In this document: positions 34,184-41,677 of the stretch, piece by piece
Position numbering within the stretch: position 1 is the stretch's first letter
How the letters are laid out: each line of letters opens with the position of its first letter
NCBI RefSeq assembly: GCF_017115025.1
Contig: NZ_JABXKM010000325.1
Coordinates: 1 to 41,677 of the forward strand
From: Nostoc sp. NOS(2021)
Lineage (GTDB): Bacteria > Cyanobacteriota > Cyanobacteriia > Cyanobacteriales > Nostocaceae
Length of the DNA: 41,677 bases
Reading direction: 5' to 3'
Translations under genes and position numbers: made by a program
The notes under the pieces: model-generated
Told to the model about the DNA's origin: nothing
The model's database searches: none
Seen by the model: only the letters and a program-made list of their open reading frames with translations

Positions 34184-37100
34184 TTATTTGTTAGCCTTTG
34201 TTCCGATTAAAAGCTGTTGAATGGTGGTGGCCAGTTGCTTGAGCTTCACGGGTTTAGTTAGATACTCGTTGGCTCCTGCTTCTAAACAGCGATCGCGATC
34301 GCCTGTCATGGCTAACGCTGTCAAGGCAACGATAGGAATATCAATCAAGTTAGAATCGAGGCGAATCTGTCTCATTGCCTCTAAACCGTCCATTCCCGAC
34401 ATTTGGATATCCATCAAAATCAAGTCAGGCTGGTGAGTTGTGGCCAGGTCGATCGCTTCTTGACCATTTGTTGCTAACAGAATCTGATAGCCCTTGGCAC
34501 GGAGGTAGCTAGAAACTGTACTGATATTGGCTTGGTTATCTTCTGCTAGCAAAATCAGGGGGGCAGGGTGCGAATCGTTGGCAGGAGGGAAATCCAGTTT
34601 GAGAATAGCAGGGGGTTGATTACCTGCCGTCAATTCCGGCGAGAAGGGAGAACCGGGAGTACAGGGTAACTCAATCGTGAAGCAACTGCCCACATCCAGT
34701 TCACTGGTTAGCCCCACCCTACCGCCGTGGAGTTCGACAATCCGCTTCACCAATGCCAGTCCCAAGCCTGTACCTGTATATTGACGGTTCAAGGCGCTAT
34801 CGATTTGGACGAAGGGCTGAAATAGTTGTTTGATATTCTCTGAGGAGATGCCGATGCCTGTATCGTTCACGGCAATTCGCAGAAAGTGTTGCTCTGAGGA
34901 ATCGGTAGTGTTGGGGGAAAGTTGAGCAACTTCTAGGGTAATGCGTCCCCCCTCTGAGGTGAATTTGACCGCATTGTTAAGCAGGTTAATTAACACTTGC
35001 CGAATGCGGCGTTCATCCACCAGCAGGTCAGGTAGATTCAGCTGAAGTTTGATTTCAACCTTAATCCCTTTTTGGAATGCCTGCTGTTTGATAAACGCCA
35101 GACTGGATTGACACAGATCAGCCACTGAAGTTGAGGTGAATTCCAGTTTAATCTGTCCGGCTTCAATGGTTGCCACATCCAGGATGTCGTTGATCAACTC
35201 CAGCAAATGAGAGCCGCTGCCCTCAATGGTTTGCAAGGCTTTGAGTTGTTGCTCGTTGACGATGCCAAAGACTTCCTCTTCTAGCCCTTCGGTCATGCCC
35301 AAAATGGCGTTGAGGGGGGTGCGAAGTTCGTGGCTCATGTTCGCCAGGAATTCGTCTTTGAGGCGGGTGGCGCGGGCGAGTTCTTGGTTAGAAATTGCCA
35401 GTTGTTGATTGCTCTCGGTTAGCTTTGCCTCGGCCTGCTGTCCTTTTACGAGTTCTTGCTGTAATTGCTCAAAAAGACTCGCTTGCTGAATGGCGATCGC
35501 TAACTGGTTGGCAATTTGTTGCAGAAGTTGCGCTTCCGAGTCTTTCCACACTCGTTTTTCTTGGCAGGCATGGACAACCAAAACCCCCCACAGCTTGTTA
35601 TTTTCCCACGGGGCAACCCAGCGATGGGTTTCGCTGCCTCGCACCTCTTGTAAAATCGGTGCGACAATTTTGGACTGGATTTGACCAACGATGGAGTATT
35701 CCACTAGGCAATCTGTCCAAATATCATTCATCACATCGGGGACAATCCGGGGTTTGCCCTGCCAGTAGCAATCGAGGATTTCTTCAGACCACACTTCGTC
35801 ATCCCAGTGGCGGTCTTTGAGGGCGGGAAACTCACCAGATAAGGCTTCTTCGACAATTTGACTTCTGCCGTCAGCAAAGACCCGGAAGACGATGACGCGA
35901 TCGCTGTGCATCACGTCTTTGACTTGCTGAGTCACCGTTGCCAGGATCTCGTTGATATCTAGCGATTGGCGAATTTTTTGGATAATCGCCCCCAATGCGT
36001 GTTCTCGTCGCAGTTGCAGGGCAATTCTCCCTTCGGCTTGCTGCCGCACCAATAGTTCCGACTGGATTTGCTCGTAGAGATTCGCTTGTTGAATGGCGAT
36101 CGCTAACTGGTTGGCAAGTTGTAGGGTAAAGTCAATTTCAGACTGCTGCCAGTGGCGGGTTGTCGCACATTGATGGACGCACAGCAAGCCCCATAACTTA
36201 TTACCGCAGAGGAACGGCATAATCAGATTGGCACGCACCTGAAACTGAGCCAGGATGTCACTGTGGCAGATTGTCATCCCACCGTTATAAATATCATCGA
36301 CAACATAAGACCTACCCAAGGCATAGAGGGATGAATAGTTTTCGCCAAAGCAGTGGTCGTGTACCCGAATCGCCACCACTGAGGAAAACCCTTCTACAGC
36401 TGATTCAGCCACAAATTCGCCGTCATCAAAGTTGGATTCGGGATAAAATTTGAAAATGGCCACCCGATCGGCCTGAATCACTGAGCGGATTTCCTGACAA
36501 GCGGTGTCGAAAATGGTCTGGAGGTCTAGGGATTGACGAATCCTCTGAGTGATTTCTCGCAGCAGTTGTTCTCGTTCGACCTGTTGGCCAATGGTTTTCT
36601 CGGCTTGTTTGCGATCGCTAATATTAAAGTTAACTCCAATCATGCTCTGAGGATTGCCCAGAGCATCTCGCACCAGCACCCCATAGGCTTTAATAAAGTG
36701 AATACTTCCATCGAGATGCACGACCCGAAACTCGGTATCGTATTCTCCCTGTCCTAAAACGGCTTGCTGGGCTAATGTTTCGGTAGATGTGCGGTCATCG
36801 GGATGTAGCCTGTTTGCCCAAATGTCGTAGAACACAGGGGAATCAGATTGTTTTGTGACACCATACAGTTTGTACATCCGCTCATCCCAAAGGATGGTAT
36901 TTTGTAAAATGTCCCAGTCCCAACAGCCGAACGCCCCAGATTTCAGGGACAAGGCGAGGCGCTCTGATAGTTTATGGAGTTGTGCTTCAGCTTGTTTGCG
37001 CTGGGTAATGTCTCGAAAGATGCCCCGCGTGGCGATCTGCTGTTCATCTTGAAACTGACAATTGATATTCCCCTCGACGATGATTTCTCTGCTATCTTTG

Positions 37101-39388
37101 GTCAAGAATCTGGTTTCGATATCTAAACTGAGTGCGCCAGTAAATAGGCTTTGGATCGCTGTCTGGAAATGCCCAAGGTCATCGGGATGGATAACCTGGA
37201 AAATAGACAACTGCTCCAGGTCGGCATCGTTGTATCCCAAGGTTTCTTTCCATGCCCGATTCACAAATAAAATTCGACCGTCGGGCGAAACGCTTTGGAT
37301 CAAATCGGTGGCGTTGTCGAAGAGGTCGCGTAGTTGAGCCTCTCGCGCTTGGAGTTCTTGAGTCCGTTGTTTTACCCTCACTTCCAAGTCCTGGTTCAAG
37401 CGATGTAGTGCATTGTTTGCGACTTTACGCTGCAATTCTGCGGCTGCCCGCGCTGCAAATACCTGGAGAATAGCGATCGCTTCGACGCGTTTAGCCTCCC
37501 CCAAGGGCTGCACGTCTAGAATACAAAGGTTGCCAATCGCATTGCCCAGATCGTCTTTTAAGGCAATGCCCAGATAGCTATCTGCCTGCATGATCATCAA
37601 GTTGGAATTGTCAGGAAAGAGTCCTTGAACTAGTCTTTGGCAGTGAAATTCCCCGTCTCTCAGGACATATTCGCAGGGAGTGCCAGCCGGATAGTAGGAA
37701 ATTGACGGCTGTAAGGCTCCATTTCCCCAGAACCCCAGCGTATGGAGTTTGTCGTCCACCAGTTCGGTAACGAGGGCATAGCGGACATCTAAGGCTTCGG
37801 AAATGTGGCGTACTAAAGCTGGAAAAAAGTCCTCTCCAGTGACTGCGGCGGTTCCTGTCACCAGTTTTTGCAGTGTTAATTCCGCTCGTTTGCGTAAGCG
37901 AAGCTCCTCGTAGACATCGCTAATGTCAGTAATCGTACCCACATAACCAATCACCTGCCCCTCGGCATCCTGCTCCGCCACCGCCTGCCCATAAACCCAA
38001 ATCACGCTACCATTGGGGCGTTGAAGGCGATACTCTCGGCGAAAAGGGCGGTTTTGTTGCACAGATTGATGCCACTCTGCCGTGAGCATATCTCGATCGT
38101 CGGCGTGCAACCCTTGTCGCCATCCGTCTCCGGTGGCGGCTTCTGGGGTGAGTCCTGCAATCTGACACCAGTGATCATTGACATAGGTGCAGTTAAGAGC
38201 GGCATCGGTGCGAAAAATCCCCACGGGGGCAGAGGTGGTTAATGTGATATAGCGCTGTTCGCTCTCCCGTAGCCGAGTTTCCGCTTGTTGGCGCTCGATC
38301 AGTTGCTCTTGCAATTTTTGGTGGGTAGTGGCTTGCCCAAGGGCGATCGCCAGATGCATTGATAAGGCTTGCAGCAGTTCAACTTCTTCCGGCAGCCACT
38401 CACGGGCGTGCTGGCTTTCGGTGGCATTGAGGAAACCCCAGAATTGATCGCCGCACAGGAGGGGCACCAAAATTTTGGCCCGGGTTTGAAGGCGGATCAG
38501 CATGTTGCGGTGACAATCTGACATTTCGATCGTGTAGATATCCGGCACGACACGAATCCGCCCCTGGCGATAAATCTGCGTGCAGTCTTGGTGAAACCAG
38601 GTGTCGTTAATCTGCTCGGACATCAGTGACAGTGAGGAGTTGGTGGACTCGGCGACGACGATCATTTGCCAATCTCCATTCAAATGCCAAATGTTAACGC
38701 GATCGCAACCCAACAATTGCCGCACCTGTGCTACAGTCGTCTCCAGAATGGTTTGCAGACTCAGGGACGATCGGATTTGCGTAGCGATCGCTGCTACCAA
38801 TTTCTCTCGCTCTGCCTTAGCTTTCAGGGCGATGGTTCGGGCTTCAACTTGTTGTTCTAGTGCAACGCTAAGGGTTTCCAATACTTCGATTTTCTCTGCT
38901 TCTAACCGCAAAATATCTAGATTGCGGGAGATTTGCCGTAGACTTTCATCAGTCACCAGCCCCACCAGGCGATCCTGCTCATCCAGGATGGGTAAGTAGC
39001 GAATCTGATGCTGCTGGAGTAGATTAATCGCAAAAAATAAATCGCTAAAAGCAGACTCGTGCAGGGTGATGACTGGATGTACCATCACCCCCCGAATCGC
39101 TAGATTCTCTAGAGAACGCTGCTGGAGACTCAGGCGCACCACGTCCCGCTCTGTCAAAATACCTAGTAATCGCCCGTCTTCCACTACCAACACGCAGCTT
39201 GATCGGGACTCTAGATATAGTTGATCCAGTTGCCCATCCGCAGTTTTCGTGGTATTATTTATAGCCCCCACGCTGATCATTAGGGCGATCGCGTCCATCA
39301 CCGTCGTATCCGGTTTAACTATCAGAGGATCACGGGCGATCGCAGACTTCAGTTCTGATGGAGTGAGAGCCGTTGCGCGGTTAAACAT
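34184..39388 (-). CDS. Large hybrid histidine kinase (CBS-GAF-PAS-kinase-receiver)
   Basis: 1734 residues. In order: a CBS pair (about 1-155, VLVVEDGRLLGILTERDVVRL and YLPILDEQDRLVGLVTDESL), GAF (about 205-350), PAS (about 375-495, TSAPVGIFRTDAALNCTYVNDHW), GAF-like (about 500-660), PAS (about 685-800), PAS/PAC (about 815-930, GCWDWDILQNTILWDERMYKLYG), two GAFs (about 945-1100 and 1120-1290), HisKA with H1353 in NMSHELRTPLN, HATPase_c, and a C-terminal receiver with D1660 in LILMDIQMSGMDG. No membrane spans. Cysteines in the GAFs (e.g. LLGCDRVNIW, QDC) leave open bilin binding, but the canonical chromophore motif is not obvious. The CBS pair suggests adenine-nucleotide sensing. Signal unknown. 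Confidence 0.92.
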   Translation of the reverse strand: MFNRATALTPSELKSAIARDPLIVKPDTTVMDAIALMISVGAINNTTKTADGQLDQLYLESRSSCVLVVEDGRLLGILTERDVVRLSLQQRSLENLAIRGVMVHPVITLHESAFSDLFFAINLLQQHQIRYLPILDEQDRLVGLVTDESLRQISRNLDILRLEAEKIEVLETLSVALEQQVEARTIALKAKAEREKLVAAIATQIRSSLSLQTILETTVAQVRQLLGCDRVNIWHLNGDWQMIVVAESTNSSLSLMSEQINDTWFHQDCTQIYRQGRIRVVPDIYTIEMSDCHRNMLIRLQTRAKILVPLLCGDQFWGFLNATESQHAREWLPEEVELLQALSMHLAIALGQATTHQKLQEQLIERQQAETRLRESEQRYITLTTSAPVGIFRTDAALNCTYVNDHWCQIAGLTPEAATGDGWRQGLHADDRDMLTAEWHQSVQQNRPFRREYRLQRPNGSVIWVYGQAVAEQDAEGQVIGYVGTITDISDVYEELRLRKRAELTLQKLVTGTAAVTGEDFFPALVRHISEALDVRYALVTELVDDKLHTLGFWGNGALQPSISYYPAGTPCEYVLRDGEFHCQRLVQGLFPDNSNLMIMQADSYLGIALKDDLGNAIGNLCILDVQPLGEAKRVEAIAILQVFAARAAAELQRKVANNALHRLNQDLEVRVKQRTQELQAREAQLRDLFDNATDLIQSVSPDGRILFVNRAWKETLGYNDADLEQLSIFQVIHPDDLGHFQTAIQSLFTGALSLDIETRFLTKDSREIIVEGNINCQFQDEQQIATRGIFRDITQRKQAEAQLHKLSERLALSLKSGAFGCWDWDILQNTILWDERMYKLYGVTKQSDSPVFYDIWANRLHPDDRTSTETLAQQAVLGQGEYDTEFRVVHLDGSIHFIKAYGVLVRDALGNPQSMIGVNFNISDRKQAEKTIGQQVEREQLLREITQRIRQSLDLQTIFDTACQEIRSVIQADRVAIFKFYPESNFDDGEFVAESAVEGFSSVVAIRVHDHCFGENYSSLYALGRSYVVDDIYNGGMTICHSDILAQFQVRANLIMPFLCGNKLWGLLCVHQCATTRHWQQSEIDFTLQLANQLAIAIQQANLYEQIQSELLVRQQAEGRIALQLRREHALGAIIQKIRQSLDINEILATVTQQVKDVMHSDRVIVFRVFADGRSQIVEEALSGEFPALKDRHWDDEVWSEEILDCYWQGKPRIVPDVMNDIWTDCLVEYSIVGQIQSKIVAPILQEVRGSETHRWVAPWENNKLWGVLVVHACQEKRVWKDSEAQLLQQIANQLAIAIQQASLFEQLQQELVKGQQAEAKLTESNQQLAISNQELARATRLKDEFLANMSHELRTPLNAILGMTEGLEEEVFGIVNEQQLKALQTIEGSGSHLLELINDILDVATIEAGQIKLEFTSTSVADLCQSSLAFIKQQAFQKGIKVEIKLQLNLPDLLVDERRIRQVLINLLNNAVKFTSEGGRITLEVAQLSPNTTDSSEQHFLRIAVNDTGIGISSENIKQLFQPFVQIDSALNRQYTGTGLGLALVKRIVELHGGRVGLTSELDVGSCFTIELPCTPGSPFSPELTAGNQPPAILKLDFPPANDSHPAPLILLAEDNQANISTVSSYLRAKGYQILLATNGQEAIDLATTHQPDLILMDIQMSGMDGLEAMRQIRLDSNLIDIPIVALTALAMTGDRDRCLEAGANEYLTKPVKLKQLATTIQQLLIGTKANK

Positions 39389-39527
39389 TAATGTAAAAGC
39401 ATTTATTCTTTATTGTTCCCGTTAGCAATACACAAGTTGCTTAAAGCGCAAAATTCTTAAAAGTTGAGAGCGTTGGGGTTTTGGGCAGATCACAATAATC
39501 TGCCTAGAAAATCAAGATTTAGGTATC

Positions 39528-39813
39528 TAGGACTAGCCCTTTCAAGGTGACTCGTAAAATCTCTTTTTTTCTCTCTGCGCCACGGACACTTTGCTCAAGT
39601 CGGGAAACCCGCTCACGCAAGTGTCCTCCTCTGTGCCTCTGCGGTTTAAAAGTAATTTTTCTAACTTTATTAGGCGCAGATAACACAGAGAGAAGTCTGA
39701 GCGGCGGCTGACGTCGTTGGCGCAACCCGCCGCAATCAGAACTTCGGTGGTAAAGAGCTTAAAGAGGAATTTGTTGACCAAAATTTTTACCCACCTTGAA
39801 AGGGCTAGTCCTA
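39528..39813. mobile_element. MITE 2 (286 bp), same termini as MITE 1
   Basis: Starts TAGGACTAGCCCTTTCAAGG (39528-) and ends with the inverted copy at about 39793-39813, flanked by a perfect 5-bp duplication GTATC (39523-39527 and 39814-39818). The interior differs from MITE 1 at 3644-3852 and contains no gene; reading frames inside are spurious. It lies in the 548-bp gap between the large kinase and the flavodiiron gene. Confidence 0.88.
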
Positions 39814-39820
39814 GTATCGA

Positions 39821-39853
39821 CAAAAAAACTGGGACGGGCAAGATGCCCATCCC
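39821..39853 (-). terminator. Rho-independent terminator of the flavodiiron gene
   Basis: On the minus strand GGGATGGGCA (39853-39844) pairs with TGCCCGTCCC (39840-39831), one mismatch, loop TCT, followed by AGTTTTTTTG. It ends 84 bp after the flavodiiron stop codon, in the right orientation. Confidence 0.85.
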
Positions 39854-39936
39854 ACAAGAAAAAAGAGAATTTTTCTAATAAAAGACCTTGGCTATATTTG
39901 AGCTAAGGCCGCTGCTTAAGTTAAACTTCTCACTAT

Positions 39937-41649
39937 CTAATAATGAGTGCCAGTTTTGCGATGGTTTATAGCAGTAATAGCATCAGGCTTGAGTAATTTA
40001 CCTTCGTCCACAGTTGCATACACAACCCAGTGATCGCCACATTCCATACGTTCCTTGACTGAGCATTCCAAATATGCTAAAGCGTCGGTAAGGACAGTAC
40101 AACCGTTATCCGCAACTGCTGTACTAAAGTTGGCAAATCGATCTTCCCCAGGCGCGAAAGATTTACGGAAATGCTTCATGTAATCTTGATGATTGCCTTC
40201 AGGTAGGATATTTAAGGCAAACTTCCCGCCTGGATACATCAAAGATTCGATCGCTCGGTCTTTGGCAATAGCAACAGTTAGTCCAGGTGGGTTGAAGGTG
40301 GCTTGAGAAACCCAAGCGCCTAACATTCCGGTAGATACTTCTCCTTGTTTAGCTGTAAGCACGCAAACGGAACCAACAATCCGACCAACAGCCTGTTCCA
40401 CTGGAGTAGCGGCTTGTTGTGGTACGCGCACCTTTTTAGCTTTTTTCAAGCTTTGGGCAAAGTCTGTACCTACTTCTTCACAGAACTTGAGAGTAACATC
40501 ATCAGGTTTAAACTTGACCTTTAGGGTGTCAAAGCCAAAGCGATATCCAGCATCCCGGAGTTTACCTTCAATTAAGTCAAATGCTTCGCCACTCCAGCCA
40601 TAGGAACCAAATACCCCAGCGAGTTTGCTGTTGTCACCGCTTGATAAGACAATACCTAAAGCAGTATGAATGGGAGTTGGCGCATGACCACCAATGGTGG
40701 GAGAACCAATGATAAAACCTTCTGACTGTGCTAGGTTAGTCCGAATTTCATCAGGGGTGGCAAATTCGCAGTTAATTGATTTGACTGCAACTCCACCTTT
40801 AGTTAGTCCCAGAGCGATCGCTTGTGCTAAAGTCCCCGTATTCCCGTAAGCTGAAGCATAAAGTAGGGCAACGGAAATCTCGCGATCGTTGTGAGCACGA
40901 CTCCATTCTCCATAAGCTTTGGTGAGTTCAATTAAGCTGGTGCGTACTAAGGGGCCATGACCCACAGCATACATTCTCACCTGCAAATCTGATATTTTCT
41001 CCAAAGCTGCTTCCACATGAGGAGCTTGGGGAGCCATCAGGCAGTTAAAGTAATAACGCTGGTCTTCTTTGAGCGCTTCCCAGTTATCATCAAACACTTC
41101 ATCACCACAGAGATGAGTCGCAAATAACTTATCTGTGTAAAGAATTTGGGTTTGCTGATCGTAGGTACAAAGTCCTTCCGGCCAACGTGGACTGGGAGTG
41201 GGGAAGAATTTTAAAACATGACCCTTGCCTAAATCCAGAGTTTCTTTCCCCCGCATCACCAAGACTTTCAAATCTTGCTCTAGGAAAGCAGCACGCAAAT
41301 TGTTCGCACCGGGAAGAGAACAAACAAAAGTTACCTGTGGTGCCAGTTCTAAAATTGCTTTAAGGGTTGCAACTCGATTGGGATTGAAATGACCCAGGAT
41401 GATATAATCCAAACGTTGCAAATCTAAAGTCTGCCGTAATGCCTCTAAATAAATTTCAGTGAAGCTTTCTGGCGGTGGATCAATAAGTGCGGTTTTATCA
41501 GCTTCAATTAAATAGCAATTGGAGGTAGTACCTCTCTCAAGTGCGTATTCAATTTCAAACCGCAGACGTGACCAACTACGTGCTCTGAGAGCCTTCGTAT
41601 TTGTAGCAATTGGTAGAACTTGTACGTCGCGTGGCTTGGAATTGGTCAT
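39937..41649 (-). CDS. flv1: Diflavin flavodiiron protein, Flv1/Flv2 class
   Basis: 570 residues: a metallo-beta-lactamase-like domain (about 30-250), a flavodoxin domain (about 257-400; FMN loop ASAYGNTG near 265-272) and a C-terminal flavin-reductase domain (about 425-570). Cyanobacterial three-domain Flvs reduce O2 to water with electrons from photosystem I, protecting it in fluctuating light. The metal motif H-x-E-x-D-H reads H87-F-N89-P-N91-R92 here, the third His is R155 (SPRWPEG), and H231 is kept. Such substitutions mark the Flv1/Flv2 class, which works as a heterodimer with a canonical Flv3/Flv4. Flv1 is my preferred assignment; the Flv3 partner is not in this window. The gene is complete. 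Confidence 0.88.
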   Translation of the reverse strand: MTNSKPRDVQVLPIATNTKALRARSWSRLRFEIEYALERGTTSNCYLIEADKTALIDPPPESFTEIYLEALRQTLDLQRLDYIILGHFNPNRVATLKAILELAPQVTFVCSLPGANNLRAAFLEQDLKVLVMRGKETLDLGKGHVLKFFPTPSPRWPEGLCTYDQQTQILYTDKLFATHLCGDEVFDDNWEALKEDQRYYFNCLMAPQAPHVEAALEKISDLQVRMYAVGHGPLVRTSLIELTKAYGEWSRAHNDREISVALLYASAYGNTGTLAQAIALGLTKGGVAVKSINCEFATPDEIRTNLAQSEGFIIGSPTIGGHAPTPIHTALGIVLSSGDNSKLAGVFGSYGWSGEAFDLIEGKLRDAGYRFGFDTLKVKFKPDDVTLKFCEEVGTDFAQSLKKAKKVRVPQQAATPVEQAVGRIVGSVCVLTAKQGEVSTGMLGAWVSQATFNPPGLTVAIAKDRAIESLMYPGGKFALNILPEGNHQDYMKHFRKSFAPGEDRFANFSTAVADNGCTVLTDALAYLECSVKERMECGDHWVVYATVDEGKLLKPDAITAINHRKTGTHY

Positions 41650-41677
41650 AGCTGTTGGTTAAAGTTGGGGACTGGGG

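Noticed and set aside
35395..35820. 141-codon plus-strand frame inside the large kinase
   Set aside because: Antisense shadow of the kinase gene, low-complexity composition and no start context.

Overview
The window looks like the chromosome of a filamentous, heterocyst-forming-type cyanobacterium (Nostocales; Nostoc/Anabaena-like). The evidence is the very frequent HIP1 octamers (GCGATCGC), heptamer tandem repeats between genes, a DnaE polymerase subunit ending in a DnaE split-intein N half, a diflavin flavodiiron protein with substituted metal ligands, and a very large GAF/PAS hybrid kinase. No species can be named from sequence alone.

Layout. (1) 1-2435: ispE, a DUF3082 membrane protein and a GerMN lipoprotein. 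(2) 2607-6400: an accessory junkyard starting at a tRNA-Gly(CCC). It holds one end of a type V-K CRISPR-associated transposon (CAST) with a stand-alone homing crRNA matching that same tRNA over 17 nt, two decayed IS5-like transposases, a MITE with 5-bp target duplication, a broken membrane-protein gene and an Uma2 remnant. (3) 6719-12236: housekeeping genes, all on the minus strand (ftsH, an aminotransferase class IV, a GNAT acetyltransferase, a membrane-anchored protein, ackA). (4) 12392-25848: a complete type I-D CRISPR-Cas locus. (5) 25849-41677: a conserved hypothetical, dnaE N-terminal part with split intein, an SDF symporter, a 59-aa ORF, a TIGR03032-type protein, a response regulator-kinase hybrid, a 1734-aa hybrid kinase, a second MITE of the same family as the first, and a flavodiiron protein.

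The I-D locus reads: WYL-type regulator (divergent) / DUF433 orphan - cas3' - 325-bp gap - orf86 - DUF433/DUF5615 toxin-antitoxin-like pair - cas10d - csc2 - csc1 - cas6 - cas4 - cas1 - cas2 - leader - array of 4 identical 37-bp repeats and 3 spacers. Cas3' supplies the helicase, Cas10d carries the HD nuclease, Csc2/Csc1/Cas6 form the rest of the effector, and Cas4-Cas1-Cas2 acquire spacers. The toxin-antitoxin-like pair is stitched into the operon by stop/start overlaps (GTGA and TAATG).

The most interesting signal is in the gap after cas3'. On the minus strand there is a single degenerate CRISPR repeat, identical to the last 19 nt of the array repeat (hairpin plus 8-nt handle). The 18 nt that follow match, at 16 positions including an unbroken 9-nt seed, a second site 125 bp away. 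That second site lies between the -35-like and -10-like boxes of a candidate promoter reading into orf86, the toxin-antitoxin pair and cas10d. This is the architecture expected of a CreA/CreR-like crRNA-guided autorepressor. I infer, but cannot prove, that the Cascade-type complex regulates its own operon or the embedded addiction module through this RNA.
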